The notes beneath the pieces were generated by a model. That model was not told the DNA's origin. It did not search any database and worked only from the letters and a program-made list of their open reading frames with translations. Position numbers and translations under genes: made by a program. This document shows positions 42,226-50,659 of a stretch of 64,000 nt of DNA, piece by piece (position 1 is the stretch's first letter; each line of letters opens with the position of its first letter). The stretch is from the NCBI GenBank assembly GCA_902788035.1, contig CADAIL010000013.1, positions 47,309-111,308 on the forward strand. Direction: 5' to 3'. The stretch comes from an uncultured Lachnospiraceae bacterium. GTDB taxonomy: Bacteria > Bacillota > Clostridia > Lachnospirales > Lachnospiraceae.

Positions 42226-44493
42226 TCAGTAAATGATGACAGCGTTGCCAATCTCTATTGCGTTGTAAATTGCCGCCATGTTCTGCGACGGGATGTTGAC
42301 ACATCCGTGAGAACCGTCGTACAGATAAATATCTCCGCCGAAGGAGCTTCTCCACGGCGCGTCATGCAGACCGCGGCCGCCATCGAACGGTGCCCAGTAA
42401 TCGACCGGTGAGGCGTATCCCTGAACATCCAATCTGCCCAGCGTAGCATGCTCTTTCTTGGCATCAATCGCATAGATGCCTCTTCTCGTCTCCCGCTCCG
42501 ATGTCGGAAGTCCGGTAACGACATCCGTGTCCATGACAAGCTCATAATTGTGGTAGCACCAGAGATGCTGCTCCGAGATACTGACCTCGACATAAGTCCC
42601 GGTGATGTCTCCGTTGTCCCAGCCCATAGCTTTATAGAGGAAGGTAGGCGTTCTCTCGCCGGCTGCCTGTGTCGTCACGGCATCCTGAACATCGGCGATG
42701 GTCGCATCCTTGTTGATGACCCATCCGTAGTCTCCGCCGGCCGGCAGAGTGATGACTTCACCGGAATGTGTCGTGAACTCGCGGGCAAGGCCGAAGGTGT
42801 CATATTTCTGGCCCCAGCCGTAAACAATTTTTCTCGCGTAATCGTCTGAGAGAGTGACATGATTTCCGTCGTCCGTGATATAGGGTCTCAGCGTATCCGC
42901 ATTGACATACTCTGTGTTCTCGCCGAACACGTAATACACGTTGACGCCGAGTATCGCGTTGTACTCATTCATGCGGGTGTTCAGGTTTTCATCGTCGCTG
43001 CGCTTCGATGGATGCAGATAGCAGTCATCCTTCACCACATCGATTTCTGTCGCACCCGAGTCAAGAGCGTCAAATACCATCGCTCTGAATTTCTCCTCAT
43101 CCAGCTGATTGCCCTCTACCTCCGGCTGAATGGAGAAAGAAGTCCCGTTATCGACAAGCTGGGCGTCGGCCGGAGCCGTTATATTCTCCGGATTCAGACA
43201 GGACAGGCCGTTTACGACCTGCTCTGCCTTCTCGCGGTCATATGTTGTCCCTGTGCTGACCTCGTAGGTCTTTGTTCCCAGAAGTCTGAGGAACCAGAAC
43301 TTTGTATCCTGCTCCTTCAGGATCTTGTCAACAGAACCGTCATCGACATAGGCCAGAGCAATATCCTCGGACGTGATCGTCTCCGTCACATCGTTCAGCT
43401 CCTTGATGTCGAGATGATAGGTCACTATGTCATTTGCAATATCCTGCTTGACCTGGGCGGGTTCAAGAACAGACACATCACGCTCGTTGATGATCGTGCC
43501 CGGGAAAAATCTCTTCGAAAAATAGTCTGCGTAGTAGAAGTAAGCCGCGGCGATTGCGATAATTGCGCAGCAGAGCAGAGAACCGACAAAGATCAGGGCT
43601 CCGATTCCCGGCTTTTTTCTCTTTTTCGGCTCCGGATCCGGCGTCGCCGGTGCAGGCGGAGGCAGTACATAGCCGGTGCCTCCCTGAGGCGGCGCAGCTG
43701 CCGGCGGGGCAGCTTCCCCCTCCCGGCCGGCTTCTGCCGGCTCAGCATTCTCACCCGGCTCAGTGTTCTCACCCGGCTCAGCATTCTCACCCGGCTCAGC
43801 ATTCTCACCCGGCTCAGCATTCTCACCCGGCTCAGTGTTCTCACCCGGCTCAGTGTCCTCACCCGGCTCAGTGTCCTCACCCGGCTCAGTGTCCTCACCC
43901 GGCTCAGTGTTCTCCGCCGGCTCATTCTTCTCCATCGATTCATCGTTCTCTGAATGCTGATTTTCACCGACTTGTTCATCATCGGCACGCACCGCCGGTG
44001 TGCCTTCCACAGACTCCACCGCCGCAGTGTCCTCTGCCGGCTCAGCACTCTCTGACGGCTCACTCTCTGTCGGCTCACTCTCTGTCGGCTCACTCTCTGT
44101 CGGCTCACTCTCCGACACCGGTACATCGCCGCTTTCAGCCTGTTCGATTCCCGCAGCCACATCGGCCTCCGCCGGTTCTGCAGGCATTAAGACCGCATCG
44201 CTTCCCGACTGTATGGTCTCCGAATCCGTTTCAACGGCAGTCTCTGCAGTCTCGATTTCATCGCCATTTGCAGCAGATTTGCCGTTCAGCTCCTCCGCCC
44301 GGGCTTCCATCATCTCGCGCCTTGATAGTCGCACTTCTTTCTCTGCGAGAAATCTATCAAGGTCTTCAAGGAAAATGTCGGATATATCCATTTTCATGAG
44401 CTCTTCATCCGACATTTTTGAGAAATCTATGCCGCCCGTCCCCGGAGGATCTCCGCCCGTATTCAGAATGTTATCCTTCATATTATCGTTCAT
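42226..44493 (-). CDS. L,D-transpeptidase with repeat-rich cytoplasmic N-terminus
   Basis: 755 residues. About 290 N-terminal residues are acidic low complexity, with 'SEPTE' repeats and about ten six-residue EPGEN/EPGED-type repeats. Then a membrane helix (about 297-320), a YoaR-like peptidoglycan-binding region and a C-terminal YkuD domain with 'HGCVNIPSQNMAAI', containing catalytic Cys. Cross-links peptidoglycan 3-3 or attaches proteins. The repeat part faces the cytoplasm by the positive-inside rule, which is unusual for such a domain. GGGAG before the ATG. Confidence 0.9.
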   Translation of the reverse strand: MNDNMKDNILNTGGDPPGTGGIDFSKMSDEELMKMDISDIFLEDLDRFLAEKEVRLSRREMMEARAEELNGKSAANGDEIETAETAVETDSETIQSGSDAVLMPAEPAEADVAAGIEQAESGDVPVSESEPTESEPTESEPTESEPSESAEPAEDTAAVESVEGTPAVRADDEQVGENQHSENDESMEKNEPAENTEPGEDTEPGEDTEPGEDTEPGENTEPGENAEPGENAEPGENAEPGENTEPGENAEPAEAGREGEAAPPAAAPPQGGTGYVLPPPAPATPDPEPKKRKKPGIGALIFVGSLLCCAIIAIAAAYFYYADYFSKRFFPGTIINERDVSVLEPAQVKQDIANDIVTYHLDIKELNDVTETITSEDIALAYVDDGSVDKILKEQDTKFWFLRLLGTKTYEVSTGTTYDREKAEQVVNGLSCLNPENITAPADAQLVDNGTSFSIQPEVEGNQLDEEKFRAMVFDALDSGATEIDVVKDDCYLHPSKRSDDENLNTRMNEYNAILGVNVYYVFGENTEYVNADTLRPYITDDGNHVTLSDDYARKIVYGWGQKYDTFGLAREFTTHSGEVITLPAGGDYGWVINKDATIADVQDAVTTQAAGERTPTFLYKAMGWDNGDITGTYVEVSISEQHLWCYHNYELVMDTDVVTGLPTSERETRRGIYAIDAKKEHATLGRLDVQGYASPVDYWAPFDGGRGLHDAPWRSSFGGDIYLYDGSHGCVNIPSQNMAAIYNAIEIGNAVIIY
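43740..43919. repeat. 18-bp tandem repeats in the L,D-transpeptidase gene
   Basis: Ten consecutive units of the type CTCAGTGTTCTCACCCGG, differing in a few bases (GCATTC/GTGTTC/GTGTCC variants group into blocks). They code the acidic EPGEN/EPGED repeats. Expected to change copy number by slippage in frame. Confidence 0.9.
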
Positions 44494-44593
44494 AATTAAC
44501 TCCCTTTATATCTCCATATAGCTTCATTCGGAAGACATCTGTCTTTATCATCCCCTCAAGACAATGCATGTAAATCGCGATCTTTTTTATAGC

Positions 44594-44622
44594 AATAGGG
44601 CTGCCGCGTAATGCGCGGCACC
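44594..44622 (-). terminator. Terminator of the aminotransferase gene
   Basis: Minus strand GGGGTGCCGCGCA / CGCGGCAGCCCT with an ATTA loop, then ATTGC and an A-rich tail. It starts 10 bases after the stop. Confidence 0.6.
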
Positions 44623-44631
44623 CCTAAGAGT

Positions 44632-45921
44632 TTATCTATGGAGCAGCTTTTCAAGCGTAGCCAGCTTGACACTGACCACAAATACTTCACATGCTTTTTC
44701 AAGTTCCGCCTCTGTCGGATAGGAAGGAGCGATACGGATATTGGTATCTCTCGGATCCTTTCCGTAAGGATAGGTAGCGCCGGCGCTTGTCATCACGACA
44801 CCAGCATCCTTCGCTTTTTTTACAATCGATTTGGCACACCCCTCCAGTGAGTCAAAACCGATGAAATAGCCGCCATTCGGCCTTGTCCAGGACGCGATTT
44901 TCAGCGGTCCGAGTTCCCTCTCGAGCGTATTCTCGACAAGCTCAAATTTCGGGCGCAGAATCTCCGCATGTTTTGACATATGGTCGCGCATGTTCGCGAC
45001 ATTGCCGAAGAACCTGACATGGCGCAGCTGATTCAGCTTATCGTGACCGATGGTCTGAATCTTCATATACTTCTTGATGTCTTCCAGATTCCTATGGGAA
45101 GCAGCCAGCGCCGCGAGACCCGAACCCGGGAAAGATACTTTAGATGTAGAGATAAACTTATATACTATATCCGGTCTGCCCGCCTTGCGGCACTCCCTCA
45201 GAATCTCGAGCAGGTAGTCCCGCCTTTCAGGTTCCTCATAAAGGTGATGGATAGAATAGGCATTATCCCAGTAAATTCTGAAATCCATAGCGGCAGGCAT
45301 CAGGTGGGCAAATCTCTTCACCGTCTCCTCGGAATAAGTATATCCCTGAGGATTCGAGTATTTCGGCACGCACCAAATACCCTTAACAGACGGATCGTTA
45401 TTGACATATTCCTCGACCATATCCATGTCAGGACCGTTCTCCGACATCGGAACATTGATCATCTTGATACCAAAGAATTCCGTAATCTTGAAATGCCTGT
45501 CATAGCCCGGTACCGGACACAGCCACTTGACCTCGTCCAGTTTGCACCAGGGAGTTCCTCCGCACACACCGTGTGTGTAGGAACGTGAAATCGAGTCAAA
45601 CATGACATTAAGTGAAGAGTTTCCGAAAATAATCATGTCATCCGGACCCACCTCAGACATCTCACCCATAAGTCTCTTGGCCTCCGGAATACCTGTCAGG
45701 ACGCCATAATTGCGGCAGTCGGTGCCTGTCTCGTCATTAAAATAAATATTGGAATGCAGAACATCAAGCATCGGTCTGGACAACTCCAGCTGAGCCTTTG
45801 AAGGTTTTCCGCGGGACATGTCCAGTTTGAGTCCCATTGCCTGTATCTCTTTGTACTGCTTTTCTACTTTCCTTTTTTCTTCTGCCAGTTCGGCAAATGT
45901 CATTTCCAGATAAGGTTTCAT
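44632..45921 (-). CDS. PLP-dependent aminotransferase (aspartate aminotransferase subgroup Ic-like)
   Basis: 429 residues. 'LDMSRGKPSKAQLELSRPMLDVL' and 'NYGVLTGIPEAKRLMGEM' at the N-terminus, PLP Lys in 'STSKVSFPGSGLA', Arg in 'NIRIAPSYP'. The sequence fits the PF12897-type family, whose members act on aspartate. Cytosolic homodimer. AAGGAGGAG before the ATG. Confidence 0.88.
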   Translation of the reverse strand: MKPYLEMTFAELAEEKRKVEKQYKEIQAMGLKLDMSRGKPSKAQLELSRPMLDVLHSNIYFNDETGTDCRNYGVLTGIPEAKRLMGEMSEVGPDDMIIFGNSSLNVMFDSISRSYTHGVCGGTPWCKLDEVKWLCPVPGYDRHFKITEFFGIKMINVPMSENGPDMDMVEEYVNNDPSVKGIWCVPKYSNPQGYTYSEETVKRFAHLMPAAMDFRIYWDNAYSIHHLYEEPERRDYLLEILRECRKAGRPDIVYKFISTSKVSFPGSGLAALAASHRNLEDIKKYMKIQTIGHDKLNQLRHVRFFGNVANMRDHMSKHAEILRPKFELVENTLERELGPLKIASWTRPNGGYFIGFDSLEGCAKSIVKKAKDAGVVMTSAGATYPYGKDPRDTNIRIAPSYPTEAELEKACEVFVVSVKLATLEKLLHR

Positions 45922-46050
45922 AATAACTCCTCCTTGGCCGCCTGCTGCGGTCCAAAACCGATAGGTCTCTACTTCCCCATGATTGCAATTATTATACGTA
46001 ATGGCTCTTTTGGTGTCAACTGTGGGAAATATCGTCCTCGCGCCAACAGT

Positions 46051-46911
46051 TCAGAACACGACGCGTCCCGCGCAGCCGCACGGAAGAATGAGATCAGTAT
46101 CCCGAATCGGAAGGCCTACCTCCCCGGACTCAACGCTCGCCGGATGCGACGCTGCAAGGGATGTCTTCAACATATGGGTCAGCACCCCGGCCTGAAGCCC
46201 CGTCGTATATGAGTTCAGCAGGAAGAAAAGCGGCTTTTCGGACAATATCTGCTGAGTGAGCAGGAGCAGTGGATAAATCGTATCCTCTATTTTCCATATT
46301 TCACCCTTGGGTCCCCTCCCGTAAGAGGGTGGATCCATTATGACGGCATCGTATGTATTTCCGCGACGGATTTCTCTCTGGACGAACTTTGTGCAGTCAT
46401 CGACCAACCAGCGAACAGGTCGGTCAGACAGCCCTGACGATTCCGCGTTCTCCCTCGCCCATGTGACCATTCCCTTTGAAGCATCCACATGTGTCACTGA
46501 AGCTCCCGCCGCAAGCGCAGCACAGGTAGCGCCGCCTGTGTAGGCAAAAAGGTTAAGCACCTTGATCGGTCTGCCTGCTTCACGGATCAACTTTCCGAAC
46601 CAGTCCCAGTTCGCTGCCTGTTCGGGAAAGAGGCCGGTGTGCTTAAAGCTGAACGGCTTCAAGTTGAAGCGAAGGTCACCGTAAGATATCTGCCATGTCT
46701 CCGGCAGATCAAAAAACTCCCAGTTCCCGCCTCCCTTGCTGCTGCGGTGATAATGACCGTTCGGGTGCTTCCATCCTTCATGGGCTTCCTCAGTCTGCCA
46801 GATGACCTGAGGATCCGGCCGGATCAGTAGATATTTTCCCCATCTCTCCAGCTTCTCTCCGCTTCTCGTATCCAAAACTTCGTAATCTTTCCAATTTTCA
46901 GCGATCCACAT
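46051..46911 (-). CDS. SAM-dependent methyltransferase (RlmI/RlmK-like)
   Basis: 286 residues. Central Rossmann domain with motif I 'VLNLFAYTGGATCAALAAGA', 'VTHVDASKGMVTWARENAE', motif IV 'DAVIMDPPSYGRGPKGEIWK'. The DPPSY motif is that of base-modifying rRNA methyltransferases; the PUA domain of RlmI is missing. Probably modifies a cytosine in 23S rRNA, unproven. GGAG before the ATG. Confidence 0.82.
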   Translation of the reverse strand: MWIAENWKDYEVLDTRSGEKLERWGKYLLIRPDPQVIWQTEEAHEGWKHPNGHYHRSSKGGGNWEFFDLPETWQISYGDLRFNLKPFSFKHTGLFPEQAANWDWFGKLIREAGRPIKVLNLFAYTGGATCAALAAGASVTHVDASKGMVTWARENAESSGLSDRPVRWLVDDCTKFVQREIRRGNTYDAVIMDPPSYGRGPKGEIWKIEDTIYPLLLLTQQILSEKPLFFLLNSYTTGLQAGVLTHMLKTSLAASHPASVESGEVGLPIRDTDLILPCGCAGRVVF

Positions 46912-47104
46912 AGTATTCTCCGTCTGTTTTTTCTCTATTTAAGTCTTGTTTCCCACTTGTCGATAACCGGCCAGTCAAAATCGAAAATGATTTTTCCTAT
47001 GAGACTGCTCCGGAAACTGCTCGCAGTAAGTATAATTCTCTTATTTTATTGGTTATGATACTACACTTTAACAAAAACGTAAATAAACGTATATACAAGT
47101 AGAA

Positions 47105-47133
47105 TTGACGTAATGATTCGAAAATGTTAAAAT
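47105..47133 (+). promoter_or_regulatory. Promoter of the SH3 lipoprotein gene
   Basis: TTGACG (47105-47110), 17-base spacer, TAAAAT (47128-47133). The divergent region 46912-47211 holds nothing else I can support. Confidence 0.65.
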
Positions 47134-47211
47134 CATCGCTATACTGTATTCGTAAAGCACCTTCTGTATACAAAAGAAGGTCAGAAATTCAAAACGCAAA
47201 GGAATAAAGTT

Positions 47212-47760
47212 ATGACAAAACTGTTTAAAACCGGCACTGTGATTCTACTTAGCGGAATCCTGCTTCTCAGTGCCTGCGGCGCCGAGGACGCCAACCAACC
47301 GAAACCGGATTCAGTCATCGCGTCTGTCCCGACTGCGACTCCGGCACTGACTCCCACCCCGACTCCAATTCCACCGGTCCTGGACTCTGACCCGGAATCA
47401 ATTCCGGAGTGGGTCCTAAGCGGGGAGCCCGACGAGGATAGCGAAGATGAATCCGACGACTGGGTACAGGACGACGGAGACGCGGCGGAAGAAGAAGAGG
47501 AAGATCAGACAGACGACACAGAATACTATGAAGTCGGCATCGTCGAAGATAACGAGTACACTGACCAGGGCGCCGAAGGCAACACGGCGGTCGCCCTTGA
47601 AATCGCGGACGTCTACAGCGAACCCGGCGGAGATCCGAACACGATCATCGGAACGCTCGACGCCGATGAGCGGGTCACGATTCAGGGAAATGTGGACGGT
47701 TGGTTCGTCATTAATTATAACGGTCAGCGTGCATATGTAGATTCCGAACTGTTCGGATAA
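47212..47760 (+). CDS. Lipoprotein with a bacterial SH3 domain
   Basis: 182 residues. Signal with lipobox 'LLLSAC' (Cys22), Pro/Thr linker, a strongly acidic run of Asp and Glu (about 70-105), and a C-terminal SH3b domain ('LEIADVYSEPGG', 'IGTLDADERVTIQGNVDGWFVINYNGQRAYVDSE'). SH3b domains bind peptidoglycan. Monocistronic: own promoter and terminator. Confidence 0.85.
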   Translation: MTKLFKTGTVILLSGILLLSACGAEDANQPKPDSVIASVPTATPALTPTPTPIPPVLDSDPESIPEWVLSGEPDEDSEDESDDWVQDDGDAAEEEEEDQTDDTEYYEVGIVEDNEYTDQGAEGNTAVALEIADVYSEPGGDPNTIIGTLDADERVTIQGNVDGWFVINYNGQRAYVDSELFG

Positions 47761-47777
47761 TAAGACAAGTATGATAA

Positions 47778-47839
47778 CTGCCCCGCCCGGGAGCTCATAT
47801 CCGATTAGGGTATGCCCTCCCGGACAGGGCAGTTTTTTT
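47778..47839 (+). terminator. Rho-independent terminator
   Basis: CTGCCCCGCCCGGGAG (47778-47793) pairs with CTCCCGGACAGGGCAG (47817-47832), followed by seven T. Confidence 0.9.
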
Positions 47840-47853
47840 AGGTCCGATTATAG

Positions 47854-47881
47854 TTACTTTTCCGCTCATTTCTGGTATTAT
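47854..47881 (+). promoter_or_regulatory. Promoter of the BMP-like gene
   Basis: TTACTT (47854-47859), 16-base spacer, TGG-TATTAT extended -10 (47876-47881). Confidence 0.45.
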
Positions 47882-47912
47882 TAACGCATAAGAGAAGGAG
47901 GTAAAAGCGCAT

Positions 47913-49853
47913 ATGACAAATGATTATAACGACGCCAGACGACAGGGCGAGCGTGCCAGACGCTGGGCAACTGTATCCGGCCGCAGCCCCTATCTCACAT
48001 CAATGGAAGACTTTGTCTCTTCCTCAGATATTGCGGCCGAACTGGAGCTCGGCATTCACGAGATACCCCTGTATCTGTATGCGGGTACACGGACGCGCGG
48101 CAGGCAGAACGCATTTGCGGAAAACTTCATGCCTCTGCTCGGAGAGAACTCGGAATTTGCAAAAAAATGGTCTGATCTTTACGATTCGCAGCTCGAAGAG
48201 GGCTTAAGAGATCCGGTCAAGGCATATGAGTACATGGGCCGCTTCTATGTCGAGGAAGGCAATAAGAGAGTCTCCGTCATGAAATATCTCGGGGCTTACT
48301 CGATCCCGACCCACGTGATCCGCTGCCTCCCGAAAAAGACAGATGGCCGCGATGTCCAGATCTACTACGAGTATCTTCCTTTCTACGAAGTGACCGGTAT
48401 CTTCGGTTTCATGTTCACGCGCGAGGGCTGTTACGAGAAACTCGCCGCGCTGCTGGGGCGCGACCTTGTCAATCCGTGGCCTGAGACGCTGGTGAAGGAC
48501 TTCAAGAATACGGCCGAGAAGTTTGCGTCTGTTTTCTACCAGAAGGGCGGTTCCAGGACCGGGCTGAGAGCGGAAGACGCTCTTCTCATATCACTTGGGA
48601 TCTATCCCCTTGAGACACTGCGGGACGCCGGAAACGACAGCCTCGGCCGCCACATGGACCGCTTATGGAAAGAATTCCTCACAGAGTCCGGTCCCGAAAA
48701 CCTGAAGCTCATCGACAACCCGTGGCAGGTCGATAAAAAAGCAGGCGCCCTGAATGACGCCAAGATCATGAAGATGCTCAATGTCATGCCTGTCTATACC
48801 GCCTCCCGCCCGCTCAAAGCCGCATTTCTTTATGCAAATGACGAAGAGTCCTCCAGCTGGACATACGGACATGAACTCGGCCGCAACGAGCTCCACCGCA
48901 TTTACGGTGACCTGATCGACACAATTAAAATCGAGAACTGCAATGACGAGGCTTCTACCCTGAGAGGTATAAACACCGCGATAGATGACGACGACGATGT
49001 CATTTTCACCACGTCCCCGCTCATGATGCCCGCTGCCCTGAAAGTAGCCATCGATAATCCGAGTATCAAGTTCCTCAACTGCTCGACGGGGCTCACAGTC
49101 AACGCGGTTCGCTCCTACGAAGCCAGGACCTATGAGGCGAAATTCCTGATGGGCGCTCTTGCGGCCATCGCAACTCCCAACCACAGGATCGGTTACTGTG
49201 CCGGTGCCCCGATCTACGGGACGCTGGCAGAGATCAACGCATTTGCGATCGGAGCTTCGATGATTGATCCCGAAGCCCGTATCACGCTGGTCTGGACGGG
49301 CAAAAAAAACTATGACTGGGAATCAGACCTTACGTCCCAGGGCATTTCCGTCATCTCCGGCAAGGAATTTATCACTCCGAGAGATGAGAAGCGGCGCCAT
49401 GGCCTCTACCGCATCCTTCCGGACGGCAGCGCAGAGAACCTGGCCGCACCGATGCAGAACTGGGGACGCTACTATGCCCTGATCATTGAGAGCATCCTGA
49501 CCGGGGCATGGGAATCAAAATCCCTGACGGATAAAAGTCATTCCCTGAACTATTGGTATGGCATTTCATCCGGTGTCATCGACGTGATATATTCGAAAAA
49601 GCTTTCCTATAATACACTAAAGCTGCTCGAACTTCTCAAAGACGGACTTGTCAAAGGAACCATCAGCCCGTTCGACGGAGAGCTGCGAAGCCGCGAAGGC
49701 GTTGTGAAGACAGCCGGTTCCGACCGACTCACCTACGAAGAGATTCTCTCGATCAACTGGCTGAATGAAAATGTCGACGGTGAGATTCCCCCGGCATGGG
49801 AAATGAATGACAGCGCCAAAAAGTCCGTATCAGTTGCAGGCGTCAAAAAGTAA
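47913..49853 (+). CDS. Cytoplasmic BMP/PnrA-type binding protein with an N-terminal ParB-like domain
   Basis: 646 residues, almost twice a normal BMP lipoprotein, and without a signal peptide or lipobox. Residues about 90-160 ('MGRFYVEEGNKRVSVMKYLGAYSIPTHVIRCLP') resemble the ParB/sulfiredoxin-like 'dGnHRv' fold. Residues about 300-560 are a BMP-type ligand-binding domain ('LKAAFLYANDEESSSWTYGHELGRNEL', 'VIFTTSPLMMPAALKVA', 'KFLNCST', 'RTYEAKFLMGALAA', 'RIGYCAGAPIYGTLAEINAFAIGA'). BMP domains normally bind nucleosides outside the cell for ABC import; here it should work inside. No transporter genes adjoin. A phosphoesterase gene follows nine bases later. Likely an intracellular nucleoside-type sensor or enzyme partner (inference). 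Confidence 0.75.
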   Translation: MTNDYNDARRQGERARRWATVSGRSPYLTSMEDFVSSSDIAAELELGIHEIPLYLYAGTRTRGRQNAFAENFMPLLGENSEFAKKWSDLYDSQLEEGLRDPVKAYEYMGRFYVEEGNKRVSVMKYLGAYSIPTHVIRCLPKKTDGRDVQIYYEYLPFYEVTGIFGFMFTREGCYEKLAALLGRDLVNPWPETLVKDFKNTAEKFASVFYQKGGSRTGLRAEDALLISLGIYPLETLRDAGNDSLGRHMDRLWKEFLTESGPENLKLIDNPWQVDKKAGALNDAKIMKMLNVMPVYTASRPLKAAFLYANDEESSSWTYGHELGRNELHRIYGDLIDTIKIENCNDEASTLRGINTAIDDDDDVIFTTSPLMMPAALKVAIDNPSIKFLNCSTGLTVNAVRSYEARTYEAKFLMGALAAIATPNHRIGYCAGAPIYGTLAEINAFAIGASMIDPEARITLVWTGKKNYDWESDLTSQGISVISGKEFITPRDEKRRHGLYRILPDGSAENLAAPMQNWGRYYALIIESILTGAWESKSLTDKSHSLNYWYGISSGVIDVIYSKKLSYNTLKLLELLKDGLVKGTISPFDGELRSREGVVKTAGSDRLTYEEILSINWLNENVDGEIPPAWEMNDSAKKSVSVAGVKK

Positions 49854-49862
49854 GGAGTCCGT

Positions 49863-50537
49863 ATGAAGATACTAACCATCGCGGATGAAGAATCAAAAAG
49901 CCTGTGGGACTATTATGATCCGGAACGTCTCCGCGGAATAGACCTTATTCTATCCGCCGGAGACCTTTCCTCAGCTTATCTGGAATTTCTGGTCACGCTG
50001 ACCAACTGTCCCCTCCTTTACGTCCGCGGGAACCATGACAGCAAATATGAAGCAGAGCCGCCCGGGGGCTGCATTTGCATCGAAGATACGATCTACAACT
50101 ACAAAGGGCTCCGCATACTGGGACTCGGGGGCTGCATGCGGTATAACACCGGGAGCAATCAGTACACGGAAAACGATATGAAGCGACGTGTCCGAATGGT
50201 CGAGATAAGGGCTGTACTTATGAATGGATTCGACATTCTGCTGACCCATGCACCGGCACGCGGATACGGGGATATGGATGATCTTCCCCACATGGGATTT
50301 GAGTGTTTCAATCCTCTGCTTGAGAAGTGGAAGCCCCGGTATTTTATCCATGGACACGTGCATAAATCGTATGGACACTTTAATCCCATAATGACTCACA
50401 GCTGCGGTACAACAATTGTCAACAGCTTTGATCATCAGATCATCGATTTCCCTGAGAGCAATTTTCCTGCCAGAGGACAGACCGGTTCTCCTCTCTACGA
50501 CCTCTACATAAGCCTGCAGGAGAGAAGACGCATATAA
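49863..50537 (+). CDS. Calcineurin-like metallophosphoesterase
   Basis: 224 residues. Metal motifs 'LSAGDLSS', 'VRGNHDSKY', 'LLTHAPARG', 'IHGHVHKSYG' are all present; the usual first D-x-H reads 'TIADEES', so one metal ligand pair is changed. Co-transcribed with the BMP-like gene (9-base gap), which suggests a joint task on a nucleotide or similar phosphoester. Substrate unknown. Confidence 0.82.
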   Translation: MKILTIADEESKSLWDYYDPERLRGIDLILSAGDLSSAYLEFLVTLTNCPLLYVRGNHDSKYEAEPPGGCICIEDTIYNYKGLRILGLGGCMRYNTGSNQYTENDMKRRVRMVEIRAVLMNGFDILLTHAPARGYGDMDDLPHMGFECFNPLLEKWKPRYFIHGHVHKSYGHFNPIMTHSCGTTIVNSFDHQIIDFPESNFPARGQTGSPLYDLYISLQERRRI

Positions 50538-50541
50538 TTAT

Positions 50542-50632
50542 CTTATCGGAAGCTGCGTAAGCAGCTTCCGATAAAAGGGCGATGAATTCGCCCGAATTAC
50601 GATTATCGGGTTCGCAGAGCGGTTCCGATAAT
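50542..50632. other. Three consecutive palindromes before the GT-C gene
   Basis: TTATCGGAAGCTGC-GTAA-GCAGCTTCCGATAA (50542-50573, perfect 14-base stem), GGGCGA/TCGCCC (50576-50592) and ATTATCGG..CCGATAAT (50601-50629). The first and third share the arm TTATCGG. The first could terminate the upstream operon, but no T run follows. Confidence 0.6.
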
Positions 50633-50659
50633 ATCATTACATTCAGCGAGGTTCGACCA

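Noticed and set aside
43740..43919. Regular direct repeats that could suggest a CRISPR array
   Set aside because: Units are 18 bp with no spacers and are in frame inside a coding gene; no cas genes are present.
42859..43953. 364-codon frame antisense to the L,D-transpeptidase gene
   Set aside because: Shadow of the real gene; leucine/arginine-rich without family pattern.
43563..44399. 278-codon open frame antisense to the L,D-transpeptidase gene
   Set aside because: It arises from the 18-bp repeats, which are open in several frames; composition is His/Pro/Gln/Arg repeats and there is no ribosome site.
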